DNA of 64,000 bases from an uncultured Eggerthellaceae bacterium (lineage in GTDB: Bacteria > Actinomycetota > Coriobacteriia > Coriobacteriales > Eggerthellaceae), in assembly GCA_944321455.1 (NCBI GenBank), contig CALULI010000006.1, positions 1 through 64,000 of the forward strand. Reading direction: 5' to 3'. The notes beneath the pieces were generated by a model that was not told where the DNA came from, ran no database searches, and was given only the letters and a program-made list of their open reading frames with translations. Made by a program: the position numbers and the translations under genes. This document shows positions 25,720 through 34,484 of the stretch, one piece after another; the stretch's first letter is position 1, and each line of letters starts with the position of its first letter.

Positions 25720-26511
25720 ATGGCTGACGAAACACTTGGCATACTAATTGCTCTCATATTGCCTCTTGCAGGAACAACTGCAGGTGCTTGCTTAGTGTTC
25801 TTCCTCAAAGATGCATTAGGATCCCTTGCTCAAAAAATACTTCTCGGCTTTGCCGCAGGTGTTATGGTTGCCGCTTCTATATGGAGTCTTATTCTGCCTT
25901 CCATAGAAATGGCCGAACAACAACAAGTTATTGCCTGGATTCCAGCCGTTGTTGGCTTTTTAGCTGGCATGTTCTTTCTTTTACTATTTGACCATCTGCT
26001 TCCCCATCAGCACCTTGGCGCCAATAAACCCGAAGGCCCCCAATCGGGCCTGCAAAAACAAACGCTCCTTATTTTTGCCGTTGCCCTTCATAACCTGCCG
26101 GAAGGAATGGCGGTAGGAGCAGTGCTTGCAGGTTTTCTGGTTGGAAATGCTGGCCTTTCGCTTGCAGGAGTTATTGCCTTGGCTTTAGGCTTGGCTATCC
26201 AAAATATTCCCGAAGGCGCCATTGTTTCTACCCCGCTTCGCAGTTATGGACTATCACGCGGCCGTTCGTTTTTATACGGTTTTCTTTCGGGAGTAATTGA
26301 ACCAGTGGGAGCTGTGCTCATGCTGGTCTTAGCAGAAACCATGACGCCAGCATTGCCCTATATTCTCTCTTTTGCAGCTGGCGCCATGATTTACGTTGTT
26401 GTTGAAGACCTGATTCCTGCCACACAAACAGGACGTCACACCAATGTTGGAGTAATAGCTTTCGCTTTCGGCTTTGCATTAATGCTGATATTAGATGTGG
26501 CTTTAGGGTAA
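25720..26511 (+). CDS. ZIP-family divalent metal transporter
   Basis: 263 aa with eight hydrophobic segments. Helices 4 and 5 carry the metal-binding motifs HNLPEGMAVG and IQNIPEGAIV, diagnostic of ZIP/ZupT/GufA proteins. The loop after helix 3 is His-rich (DHLLPHQHLG), a likely metal-capture site. It imports zinc, iron or manganese down its gradient; which one cannot be told. The neighbouring alcohol dehydrogenase is zinc-dependent, though the 50-bp spacing only weakly suggests co-transcription. Confidence 0.9.
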   Translation: MADETLGILIALILPLAGTTAGACLVFFLKDALGSLAQKILLGFAAGVMVAASIWSLILPSIEMAEQQQVIAWIPAVVGFLAGMFFLLLFDHLLPHQHLGANKPEGPQSGLQKQTLLIFAVALHNLPEGMAVGAVLAGFLVGNAGLSLAGVIALALGLAIQNIPEGAIVSTPLRSYGLSRGRSFLYGFLSGVIEPVGAVLMLVLAETMTPALPYILSFAAGAMIYVVVEDLIPATQTGRHTNVGVIAFAFGFALMLILDVALG

Positions 26512-26561
26512 TTGCCACACTATTCACCTACTCCCCGCCATCAGAAAGGACCACACCTATC

Positions 26562-27608
26562 ATGAAAGCGCTTGTGCACGACGGACAAGGCAGTATTTCA
26601 CTTCAGGAAAAGCCGCGCCCTCAACTCCAATTGCCTACCGATGCCATCGTTCGCGTAACGCGCTCTACCATCTGCACAAGCGACCTCCACATTATGCGCG
26701 GTGCTGTTCCGCGCGCTCTACCCAACACGGTGCTTGGTCATGAATTTGTTGGGGTGGTTGAGGAAGTGGGATCTGGCGTCACTCATTTCGCACCAGGTGA
26801 TCGCGTAGCCGTTAATTGTGAAACCTTCTGTGGCGAATGCTACTTCTGCAAACGTGGTTGGGTTAACAATTGTGTGGAAGGTGGCTGGGAGCTTGGCTGC
26901 AGAATAGATGGTTGTCAAGCTGAATTCGTGCGCGTCCCCTTCGCCGACAATACCTTCACGCATATCCCCAATACGGTAAGCGATGAATCAGCTTTGTTTT
27001 TAGGAGACATCCTAGCAACGGGTTGGTGGGGTGCGCGCATCGCAGAAATTGAAGAAGGATCCACCGTTGCTGTTATTGGTGCTGGCCCCGTTGGTATAAC
27101 AACTATGATGTGTGCCACACTTGCAAAGCCTAAAACCATCATCGCAATCGAAGCTGATCCCTACCGTGCAAAGCTTGTTCAAGATCTTGCTTTAGCTGAT
27201 CATGTAATCAGCGGTCGGGCTCCGCTAACAGACATTGAACATCGCGTACGAAAGATTACGTGTGGTCGCGGTGCAGACGTTGTTATTGAAGCTGCAGGCG
27301 GCACTAACACCTTCGAAATGGCCTGGCGCATCGCCCGCCCAAACGCCATAGTGGTTGTGTCTGCCATGTATGAACACAACCAAGTGCTTCCGCTTCCTCA
27401 CATGTATGGTAAGAATCTTATTTTCAAAACGGGTGGCGTAGATGCAAGTGGCCTTGATGAAGTAATGGCGCTTATTGAAACAGGTCAATTAAATACCGAC
27501 TGTCTTATTTCCAAGCGCTACCCACTCAATAACATTCTTGAAGCATATCGTGTTTTTGAAAACCACGAAGACAACTGTTTAAAGGTTGTCATAACGCCTT
27601 GGGAATAA
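26562..27608 (+). CDS. Zinc-dependent medium-chain alcohol dehydrogenase
   Basis: 348 aa. Catalytic zinc ligands are Cys in STICTSDLH and His-Glu in GHEFVGVVEEVG. The structural zinc loop is CGECYFCKRGWVNNC, followed by a Rossmann NAD(P) site GAGPVGITT and the acidic EADPYRA turn that favours NAD. AAAGGA precedes ATG 26562. It belongs with the isopropanol/threonine dehydrogenase-like group (Y-T-A pattern CTSDLH, DIL-TGWWG); the substrate is not certain. Confidence 0.88.
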   Translation: MKALVHDGQGSISLQEKPRPQLQLPTDAIVRVTRSTICTSDLHIMRGAVPRALPNTVLGHEFVGVVEEVGSGVTHFAPGDRVAVNCETFCGECYFCKRGWVNNCVEGGWELGCRIDGCQAEFVRVPFADNTFTHIPNTVSDESALFLGDILATGWWGARIAEIEEGSTVAVIGAGPVGITTMMCATLAKPKTIIAIEADPYRAKLVQDLALADHVISGRAPLTDIEHRVRKITCGRGADVVIEAAGGTNTFEMAWRIARPNAIVVVSAMYEHNQVLPLPHMYGKNLIFKTGGVDASGLDEVMALIETGQLNTDCLISKRYPLNNILEAYRVFENHEDNCLKVVITPWE

Positions 27609-27714
27609 ACCCTGAAGAATAAACCAAGGGTGTACTATAGTGAAAAACACCATCGCAACATCATCGTGCGATCTGTTTGTTCGCACTTACGCACAACCAG
27701 GAGGATAGACGCAC

Positions 27715-27765
27715 ATGCGTCCGCCGACCGCGTTATTTTGTTTGCCCGCACTTACGGATAACTAG
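27715..27765 (+). CDS. Possible 16-aa leader peptide
   Basis: ATG 27715 has a strong AGGAGGA at 9-bp spacing and encodes MRPPTALFCLPALTDN. Its stop TAG overlaps the next gene's AGGAGGA, so translation of the leader would reach and influence the downstream start. The leader region appears to be a duplicated copy of the next gene's own ribosome-binding region (GCACTTACG…AGGAGGA occurs twice, about 65 bp apart). Confidence 0.4.
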   Translation: MRPPTALFCLPALTDN

Positions 27766-27773
27766 GAGGAGTC

Positions 27774-28232
27774 ATGAACGCACATCAGGGCACGAACACT
27801 CATGACGAAACCAGCGTCAATCATGACACATCAACTCATAAATTCACCGATATGGACGCTGCAACTCTGCGCAGCTCAATAAATAACTTTGAAGGCGTGT
27901 GCACACTTGCGACTGTTAATCCTGACGGATCACCTAATGCCGCCATCTTTGTTCCTACTATGCCCGACGATAGCCATATCATCGTTATGCTTGCCCAAAA
28001 TCATACGCGCACCAATATTGAACGAACTGGTAACGCCTACATGGTCTACGACGTAGCACATCCAACCGCCGAAGAAAAAGCAGATCGTCATGCAGGTGCA
28101 AGAGCACGCCTTAGTCTGGTACGACCCGAAGGAAAAACCGCCGAAGAATACCAAGCTGTTGCAGAAAAATTTCCCCGCATGAATCCCGCTGTCATAATTT
28201 TGCGTATTGAACAGCTTTTGCCTATAGGTTAG
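27774..28232 (+). CDS. Pyridoxamine-phosphate-oxidase-like FMN-binding protein
   Basis: 152 aa. After a polar His/Thr-rich N-terminus, the split-barrel core reads LRSSINNFEGVCTLATVNPD, GSPNAAIFVPTM, TRTNIERTGNAYMVYD and ARARLSLVRPEG, typical of PNPOx-like flavin proteins. Such proteins bind FMN or F420 and act as flavin reductases or redox carriers. AGGAGGA sits 7 bp from ATG 27774. The 5' peptide at 27715 may regulate it. Confidence 0.75.
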   Translation: MNAHQGTNTHDETSVNHDTSTHKFTDMDAATLRSSINNFEGVCTLATVNPDGSPNAAIFVPTMPDDSHIIVMLAQNHTRTNIERTGNAYMVYDVAHPTAEEKADRHAGARARLSLVRPEGKTAEEYQAVAEKFPRMNPAVIILRIEQLLPIG

Positions 28233-28355
28233 CGCCGCACAAACGAAGATCCAAAATAGGCTGACTTCAGGCTAACCTTTAATTGCTGTCTGCAACGTCA
28301 GTTTCTACATCAATCACATCTGGAACTTTTACTTCTCCAGCAACAACTTTTGCAG

Positions 28356-28865
28356 CTACGGCTTCGCAACAGCCGCTTCTGCAACTACCTGATACGCTTC
28401 CACCAAGCGCTCGAAGCTCCACGCTGCATTCGCCCCACTTGTTGAAGGTAGTTTTATCGCAGGTATTCCTGTCGAATGCGCCTGGTAACGACCATAGAGC
28501 TGATAAGCCTTCGCTCCCGTACAAAAAATGACTTGAATTGGCGCAGCGTCTAAAATACGCGACAAGTTGTTGGGCACTACATCCTTGATACTGGCATCAG
28601 ATGCGCCCTCAATAAAACAACTTTCAATAACATCCCACATGGCAAGGTGATTGCGAAGCAGAAATACTGTTCGCTCTTCCGCGGTAAGCGGAACTGCATC
28701 TTCGCCCATAACCGTAGCCAGCACGCGCCACATGCGATTTTGAGGATGCCCGTAGAAAAATCCTACCTCGCGCGATTTAGGAGATGGAAACGATCCCAGC
28801 AAAAGCACGCGCGTTTCGGCATTAAACACAGGATCAATCGTATGTAAAACACGCTCTGATTTCAT
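28356..28865 (-). CDS. DNA-deoxyinosine / uracil-DNA glycosylase-like
   Basis: About 169 aa. The first motif LLLGSFPSPKSREVGFFYGH, HPQNRMWRVL and the late VIFCTGAKAYQLY with LPSTSGANAAWSF match the family 6 (HDG) branch of the uracil-DNA glycosylase superfamily. These remove deaminated bases such as hypoxanthine. The chosen ATG 28865 places the family start (HTIDPVFN) at the N-terminus; ATG 28937 would add 24 residues. Beyond the stop, another frame continues with a protein-like tail (see findings). Confidence 0.8.
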   Translation of the reverse strand: MKSERVLHTIDPVFNAETRVLLLGSFPSPKSREVGFFYGHPQNRMWRVLATVMGEDAVPLTAEERTVFLLRNHLAMWDVIESCFIEGASDASIKDVVPNNLSRILDAAPIQVIFCTGAKAYQLYGRYQAHSTGIPAIKLPSTSGANAAWSFERLVEAYQVVAEAAVAKP

Positions 28866-28984
28866 GTGAAGAAGCCTAACATAATGTACCTGCAAGAATT
28901 GAGCGAGCCTCGCATCAAACGTTGTGCAAGCACACATTCAAAAAGCGAATCATTTAACTGTTCAAAATGTATTGACTTTCCAAA

Positions 28985-28999
28985 TTAGATTTGATCTAA
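28985..28999. promoter_or_regulatory. PerR/Fur-type box 1
   Basis: TTAGATTTGATCTAA is a near-perfect 7-1-7 inverted repeat, the shape of Fur-family operators, overlapping a TTGACT (28972-28977) promoter. Confidence 0.65.
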
Positions 29000-29004
29000 T
29001 ATAT

Positions 29005-29019
29005 TTAGACTTAATCTAA
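29005..29019. promoter_or_regulatory. PerR/Fur-type box 2
   Basis: TTAGACTTAATCTAA is a second 7-1-7 repeat exactly 20 bp after the first, so both sit on about the same helix face. They lie 130 bp upstream of the perR-like gene. Confidence 0.65.
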
Positions 29020-29151
29020 AATTGAAAAACACAGCAGTTAGGCAGACAACCAGACAAACAATCAAACGCCCACTAAGCAAGAAACCAAGCTTACAACTAA
29101 CCAGCAAGCCAGACCACCAAGCCGCTAGAAAATGAGACGGGAGGCAAACTA

Positions 29152-29514
29152 ATGACTCGCTACGAGCAACTTATATTCAACCTTGTTAACGAATCATCAA
29201 GCCACCTCACCGCTGATCAGGTGCTTGAGCAGCTACGTGTGTTATGCCCCACCGTTTCGCGCGCAACCGTCTACAACAACCTCAACAAGTTGTGCGACGC
29301 CCGCCTTATTCGCAAGCTGTCAACTGAAGGATCTCCCGACCGCTTTGATCGCATAGAAAAGCACGATCATCTAGTGTGCCAACGCTGCGGAAAGCTGGCC
29401 GATGCCCACTTTGCCGACCTTACCCAGTCGCTCCATGATCAAGTGGGCGATGCCTTTTTGGCGTACGACCTTAAGGTCTTTTATATATGCCCCGAATGTA
29501 AACAAAACCAGTAA
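29152..29514 (+). CDS. perR: PerR/Fur-family repressor
   Basis: 120 aa. A winged-helix domain ([38 protein letters not shown]) is followed by the metal-sensing region with [14 protein letters not shown]. There are two structural zinc pairs, CQRCG and CPEC. The RFD…HDH pattern is that of the peroxide sensor PerR. It is adjacent to and co-directional with rubrerythrin (35-bp gap), with two operator-like boxes upstream, so it probably represses itself and rubrerythrin until peroxide oxidises the metal site. Confidence 0.88.
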   Translation: MTRYEQLIFNLVNESSSHLTADQVLEQLRVLCPTVSRATVYNNLNKLCDARLIRKLSTEGSPDRFDRIEKHDHLVCQRCGKLADAHFADLTQSLHDQVGDAFLAYDLKVFYICPECKQNQ

Positions 29515-29549
29515 CAACCTTGAACACCTCTACAGAACAGGAGACCATC

Positions 29550-30221
29550 ATGAAAACGTATCGTTGCAAACTCTGTGGCAAAGTCTTTAGCGTAGCTGAC
29601 GGCGAAGAGCCCGTATGTCCTCTCTGCGGTGCAACAGGCGATCAGCTTGAGCTGATTGAAGAAGAGCCCGCTGCTGAAGCTCCTGCCAACAAGTATGCAG
29701 GCACCCAGACAGAAAAGAACTTGCAAGAAGCTTTCGCAGGCGAATCCCAGGCACGCAATAAGTACACCTACTTTGCAGCTATCGCCCAAGACGAAGGCTA
29801 CGAACAAATTGCAGCACTTTTCCAGAAGACCGCCGACAACGAAAAAGAACACGCAAAGATGTGGTTTGCCGAACTCAACGGTATTGGCAACACGGCAGCA
29901 AACCTTGAAGCGGCAGCTGAAGGCGAAAACTACGAATGGACCGACATGTACGACGGTTTCGCAAAGACCGCCGAAGAAGAAGGTTTCCCTGAGCTTGCTG
30001 CTAAGTTCCGCGCGGTAGCCGCTATCGAAAAACATCACGAAGAGCGATATCGCGCCCTGCTCCACAACGTGGAAACCGCTCAGGTTTTCGAGCGCAGTGA
30101 AGTCAAGATTTGGGAATGCCGCAACTGTGGTCACATCATCGTAGGCACCAAGGCTCCTGAAATTTGCCCAGTGTGCGCCTATCCAAAGAGCTTCTTCGAA
30201 ATCAACTGCGAAAACTACTAG
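29550..30221 (+). CDS. rbr: Rubrerythrin with rubredoxin-like domains at both ends
   Basis: 223 aa. The N-terminal ~35 residues hold CKLCG and CPLCG, a rubredoxin-type iron site. The middle (about 48-180) is the diiron four-helix domain with [24 protein letters not shown] and IEKHHEERY. The C-terminal domain has CRNCG and CPVC, a second rubredoxin site. Classical rubrerythrins have the C-terminal site and reverse rubrerythrins the N-terminal one; this protein has both. It reduces hydrogen peroxide to water. ACAGGAG precedes ATG 29550, and a strong terminator follows. Confidence 0.92.
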   Translation: MKTYRCKLCGKVFSVADGEEPVCPLCGATGDQLELIEEEPAAEAPANKYAGTQTEKNLQEAFAGESQARNKYTYFAAIAQDEGYEQIAALFQKTADNEKEHAKMWFAELNGIGNTAANLEAAAEGENYEWTDMYDGFAKTAEEEGFPELAAKFRAVAAIEKHHEERYRALLHNVETAQVFERSEVKIWECRNCGHIIVGTKAPEICPVCAYPKSFFEINCENY

Positions 30222-30329
30222 CGCAAAGTAAAACCAGTAGCTAAAGTAAAACTAGTTCTTCGGAGTAATTACCCCACCACAATTGAAGCCACCAGCAACA
30301 TGGAATTGCTTCAACAAAACGTATAACGG

Positions 30330-30368
30330 TCAACCTCTCTCAAGCAGAGAGGTTGACTTTTTTCTTTT
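30330..30368 (+). terminator. Terminator of perR-rubrerythrin
   Basis: TCAACCTCTC (30330-30339) pairs with GAGAGGTTGA (30347-30356) and is followed by CTTTTTTTCTTTT. Confidence 0.85.
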
Positions 30369-30405
30369 CACGCTCCATTGTTTTCCATAAGAGATTGGAG
30401 CACCC

Positions 30406-32184
30406 ATGCAAACTCAGCCCACCCCTTACCAACAAGATCCTGCCACCCAGCAAGATTCCACCGCCTACCAACAAGGCTTTGAATCACGCCAGGGAGAACC
30501 CACGCCCTATCAGCAAGGTCCTTCCCCAGCAGGTCCTAAAAAATCACGCAAACGCCTCTTTATCATCCTTGGTATTGTGGCTGCCCTTGTGTGTGCTCTT
30601 GCTATCTACCTAGTGGTAACCGCAGTCATTCCTGCTGCAGAAGAAAACCAACAAAAAGAAGAAATAACCGCTGTTGACCAGAGCATTGATAACGTCATAG
30701 CCTCCTACACCAATGCTGAGGGCTATGTTGATAAAAGTAATGTTAAGGCGGCCGTTTCAGCTGTTGAGCAATACGCGCAAGCAAACCCCGATGGCCTTGT
30801 TGAAAGTTACGTCAACGAAGGCGATCGCATTACCCTTGCTCTTACCAATGGCATTCACTACGTTTACATGCCTACCGTCCCTGGCGTTTTAAACGCGGGC
30901 GATAACATTGAAACCACCATCACCATTGAGCCCTACCAATCAGCATTTGAAGGAGCCAATCATAACGGTGAACCATTCGATCCCGCAATTGATCAAGACG
31001 GCAAAGAACTTGCCGAAGCCTGGGGATGCGAATCTGAAGATGGAAGCACCTACGACAATGTCACTGCCCAAGAAATGAAAACACTCTTTGGTTCTTCTCA
31101 GATGGTGCTGTTGTACGGACATGGCTTCTACACTTCTGTTGATGGATCAATGATTGGCACCGGCACTGAAGTTATCGATTTAGGGGCTTTTGAGATTGGT
31201 TCAGCCATCGTTGGCATCTTTTACCCTATTGCTGGCATGATTACAGGAGATGCAATTGATGCTGCCGCCGAAGTAAGCGAAAGAACTTATGGTGAAGACT
31301 TAAAAGAACACCGTTTAGTAGTTCAAAAAGCCTCGGTGGGCGATAGCCGTTTATGCGTAACTTCAAAATTCTTCGACTACTACTATGACGAAGGATCCCT
31401 TGAAAACAGCGTTATCTACTTTGGCACCTGCGATGCCATGAAAGATGTTGTAAACCCTGTTCCAAACTGTCAGGCGCTTTCAGGCGTCCTGCTGAGTTGC
31501 GGGGCTTCGTATGTTGGCGGATACACTGCCACTAACCCTATTGATTACGAGCTTGACGTTCGAGCAAAACTGATAGAAGAACTGTCAAAAGACAAAACCA
31601 CGCTTGATACGGCCTTTTTCAACACCAAGCGCTACGCTGACGAACAAGGCGGCGACGCGCTTGAAGAAGACTACCACAACACCTACTTCACCTATATACC
31701 TTTAGCTGAGGGGTTGGAGCACCAACCAACCAGCAAGGATGCACCAACCGAAGTGGTTGTTCCCGAACCTGAAATCGTAGAAAACGAAGATGGCTCTACT
31801 GAAGAGGTGGCACCCGTCTTGACGTGGTATTCGGGAGCTTGGACCAATGACCCTGAAGGAAGTAATATTCCCAACTACATTACCTCGGTCACCTTTGATG
31901 GCGATACGCTTGTTATTAAGGGAGCTATGATGCACGCCGCATCAGAAGAAGCCTTGAAAGCGCTTAACCCTTACAGCGACCCAAGTGTAGTTGACAAACC
32001 GCAAACGTATCGCTTCAAACTCACTGATGACACGGTCATCACTCAAGTCACCAGTTCAGCCGAAGGCACAACCAAAAACATGACAAAAGATCAATTTAAG
32101 GACTTAACCATGCCCTATGCCCCCGGTAATACCTATTGCGTAGATGAAGACGGTAATTTGATCAGTATTTGGCTGGGAGCTTAA
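30406..32184 (+). CDS. Membrane-anchored protein with caspase-like His/Cys dyad
   Basis: 592 aa. A Gln/Pro-rich cytoplasmic N-terminus with repeated PYQQ words (1-44) and a KKSRKR stop-transfer precede one membrane helix (51-73), with the rest outside. The external part has LLYGHGFYTS (His239) and VIYFGTCDAM (Cys342). A typical following helix and strand come next: CQALSGVLLSCGASYVGGYT. This order (beta strand-GHG, beta strand-xTC, then an 'alpha GA-xx-VGGYT' element) matches clan CD peptidases of the gingipain/caspase/CHAT type. A beta-rich C-terminal domain (about 450-592, TWYSGAWTNDPEG…) follows. No family name is claimed; the protease call is an inference from the motif order. Confidence 0.55.
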   Translation: MQTQPTPYQQDPATQQDSTAYQQGFESRQGEPTPYQQGPSPAGPKKSRKRLFIILGIVAALVCALAIYLVVTAVIPAAEENQQKEEITAVDQSIDNVIASYTNAEGYVDKSNVKAAVSAVEQYAQANPDGLVESYVNEGDRITLALTNGIHYVYMPTVPGVLNAGDNIETTITIEPYQSAFEGANHNGEPFDPAIDQDGKELAEAWGCESEDGSTYDNVTAQEMKTLFGSSQMVLLYGHGFYTSVDGSMIGTGTEVIDLGAFEIGSAIVGIFYPIAGMITGDAIDAAAEVSERTYGEDLKEHRLVVQKASVGDSRLCVTSKFFDYYYDEGSLENSVIYFGTCDAMKDVVNPVPNCQALSGVLLSCGASYVGGYTATNPIDYELDVRAKLIEELSKDKTTLDTAFFNTKRYADEQGGDALEEDYHNTYFTYIPLAEGLEHQPTSKDAPTEVVVPEPEIVENEDGSTEEVAPVLTWYSGAWTNDPEGSNIPNYITSVTFDGDTLVIKGAMMHAASEEALKALNPYSDPSVVDKPQTYRFKLTDDTVITQVTSSAEGTTKNMTKDQFKDLTMPYAPGNTYCVDEDGNLISIWLGA

Positions 32185-32224
32185 CTACAGAGCTCAACTA
32201 GTGGCACTCATGGTATAGCTGGCT

Positions 32225-32245
32225 AGCGTGCCTCATAGGCACGCT
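32225..32245. repeat. 9-bp hairpin after the caspase-like gene
   Basis: AGCGTGCCT-CAT-AGGCACGCT is a perfect stem but has no T-run, so it is only a weak terminator candidate. Confidence 0.4.
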
Positions 32246-32457
32246 CGACCAAACACCAGCAGTGATGGTAAACGCCTTAATACAGGCACTTTGCGGAAAA
32301 ATAACTAGAGCCGCTCACAAAATATGAGAGAATGAACAGCGGTCTAGTTGATTGTTTAAGAAGGCACTAAAATTAAACAGTCATTAGTTTGTTGTTGGAT
32401 TAGCGCAGGGTTTTCTTCACGAACATTGCTCTGTGTAAAAAACATGAGGAGGATCCC

Positions 32458-33306
32458 ATGAAGTGGGGTATCGTAACGGATTCTAGCTGTGATTTGTTCG
32501 CATCAGTAGACGAAAAGAATCAAATCAGCATTTCCAGCGTCCCCTTCGTCATTAATGTAGGTGAAAAGGATTTCGTTGATAGTGAATCTCTTGATATCCC
32601 CGAAATGCTTGACGCCATGGAACAGGAAACCCAAGCAAGCCGCACCTCCTGCCCATCACCTGACGCATGGCTTACTCAATTTGAAAAAGCCGACAACATT
32701 ATTGCGCTTACCATTTCTTCTAATCTTTCCGGTAGCTACAACAGCGCCCAGCTTGCAAAAGACATGATCAAAGAAAAGCATCCTGAAAAACAGATTGCTG
32801 TTATTGATTCGTTTTCTACGGGTCCTGAAATGACCATGTGTGTTGAAGAAATCCTCAACCAGATCAAGGCAGGCACCGCATTCAAGGATATTGTTAATTT
32901 TGCTAAGGAATTTTTCGAGCGTGCACGCATTGCGTTTGCCCTGTGTTCATTTGATAACTTGGTTAAAAACGGACGTTTGGGCCGCATGAGTGGTTTTCTT
33001 GCAAAGCACCTGCGTATGTGGGGCATTGGCATTGGCTCCGACGAAGGCACTATCGAAGTCATTGGCAAAGCTCATGGACCTGCTAAGGCAATCAAGAAGC
33101 TTCTTTCAGACATGGAAGAGCGTGGTTTTGTAGGCGGAAAAGCTTCCATTAGCCACTGCCAGAACCTCAAACAAGCCGAATCGCTCAAAGAACGCATTTT
33201 AAGCAAATGGCCAACGGCAGATATTTCCATCATGCCTACTCGTGGCCTTTGCAGCTATTATGCTGAACGTGGCGGACTTATCGTAAGCTTTGTGACAGGC
33301 CGCTAA
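32458..33306 (+). CDS. DegV-family fatty-acid-binding protein
   Basis: 282 aa. The DegV signature positions are visible: GIVTDSSCDL at the N-terminus, TSCPSPDAWL, ALTISSNLSGSYNSAQ, VIDSFSTGPEM, and GRMSGFLAKHL. DegV/FakB proteins bind a fatty acid and deliver it to a FakA-type kinase. AGGAGGATCCC sits before ATG 32458. The following gene begins one base after its stop, implying one transcript. Confidence 0.88.
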   Translation: MKWGIVTDSSCDLFASVDEKNQISISSVPFVINVGEKDFVDSESLDIPEMLDAMEQETQASRTSCPSPDAWLTQFEKADNIIALTISSNLSGSYNSAQLAKDMIKEKHPEKQIAVIDSFSTGPEMTMCVEEILNQIKAGTAFKDIVNFAKEFFERARIAFALCSFDNLVKNGRLGRMSGFLAKHLRMWGIGIGSDEGTIEVIGKAHGPAKAIKKLLSDMEERGFVGGKASISHCQNLKQAESLKERILSKWPTADISIMPTRGLCSYYAERGGLIVSFVTGR

Positions 33307-33307
33307 A

Positions 33308-34387
33308 GTGCGCACCCCGCGATCACGCCTCTCAAAAAGTTTTTCGCTCAAAAAAAGCCTAGCTGGCTGCGCGCAAGCTGTTGAATTCGCTCCAGAATCA
33401 TGGCGTGGCAACTGGCATGCGTGGACCCCCGCAAACCCTGACAACTTGGATGTCATCATTGATGCGGCCATAGAGTCCTATCAAGCAGCGCATACCCCTG
33501 ATGCAACCCGCTCAAACAAGCAGGTATTCGCCACCGCAGCGCAGCCTGCCGTAGTGCCGTCTACCACTACCAATGCATCGGAGGGGTCTCCTGCCAACGC
33601 CTGCACAACAGGCGTGCCTTCTGTCACTACGGACGCGCCCCCTACTGCTACAGGAGCAACGAAAGCTTCTCGTAACGAAAAAGTCTACGAAAAGGCTGTT
33701 CTTGACCTGGGCAGCGGCAAAGGCGAATACACCATAGCGTGCGCAAAGCTTCACCCTGAAACGCTCTACATTGGTATAGATATCGAAGAAATCTGCATGA
33801 TTCGCAGCGCTGAACGGGCTCTGGCTGCCAACGTTTCCAATGCAGTATTTATCACCGCCAACGACCCTGACTTGCAAACGCTTTTTGCACCAGGCGAACT
33901 TGACGGTATTCTCATGAACTTCCCCACGCCGTATCCCAACAAGAAACGAGCGCCTTTGCGCCTAACGTATCTTGATCGCCTGCTTACGTACCGCACCATT
34001 TTGGCACCAGGCGCCACCATTCGCTTGCGCACTGACAGCCTTCCTTTGCGTGATTTTTCGCTCACGCAACTGGAGCTGGCAGGATATGAAATCAAGTGGA
34101 ACTCCGATGATGTACGCGCGCTTTTCCCTGACGAACCAACAAGCGGATACGAAGAAAAACTGACTGCACAAGGCGCCGTTGTTTGTGGGTTTGAAGCAGT
34201 CCCAGGACCAGAACCCGAACACATTGAGCAAACAGCACCGCTGAGTCTGGTTAGCTATCTGCCTGAAAACATTGAAGACATGAACTATATCCCCTATGGG
34301 ATGCAAGGCTGCGTTGAAAACATGCGCGGACGCCGCGCCAACTGCCGCAAAAAAGGTAAACCCGTGTGGACGCATCCGATAGTGTAG
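33308..34387 (+). CDS. trmB: TrmB-like tRNA (guanine46-N7)-methyltransferase with linker insertion
   Basis: 359 aa. The SAM site LDLGSGKGEYTIACAKLHP and GIDIEE, and the family motif MNFPTPYPNKKRAPLRLTYL, match TrmB, which makes m7G at tRNA position 46. An alanine/threonine/proline-rich stretch (about residues 55-110) lies before the methyltransferase core and is absent from typical TrmB. The N-terminal segment resembles the usual SKSFSL…AGCAQAVEF start. GTG 33308 lies next to the DegV stop and has no clear ribosome-binding site, suggesting coupled translation. The C-terminal 70 residues are also longer than usual. Confidence 0.75.
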   Translation: MRTPRSRLSKSFSLKKSLAGCAQAVEFAPESWRGNWHAWTPANPDNLDVIIDAAIESYQAAHTPDATRSNKQVFATAAQPAVVPSTTTNASEGSPANACTTGVPSVTTDAPPTATGATKASRNEKVYEKAVLDLGSGKGEYTIACAKLHPETLYIGIDIEEICMIRSAERALAANVSNAVFITANDPDLQTLFAPGELDGILMNFPTPYPNKKRAPLRLTYLDRLLTYRTILAPGATIRLRTDSLPLRDFSLTQLELAGYEIKWNSDDVRALFPDEPTSGYEEKLTAQGAVVCGFEAVPGPEPEHIEQTAPLSLVSYLPENIEDMNYIPYGMQGCVENMRGRRANCRKKGKPVWTHPIV

Positions 34388-34484
34388 AGCTTCCGCACCT
34401 CAAACCTCTCATCTAGCTGCTAATATAAATCATAATGCAAGCATGCGTGTACCTAATCATACACACCTAAGGGAAGGAATGACC

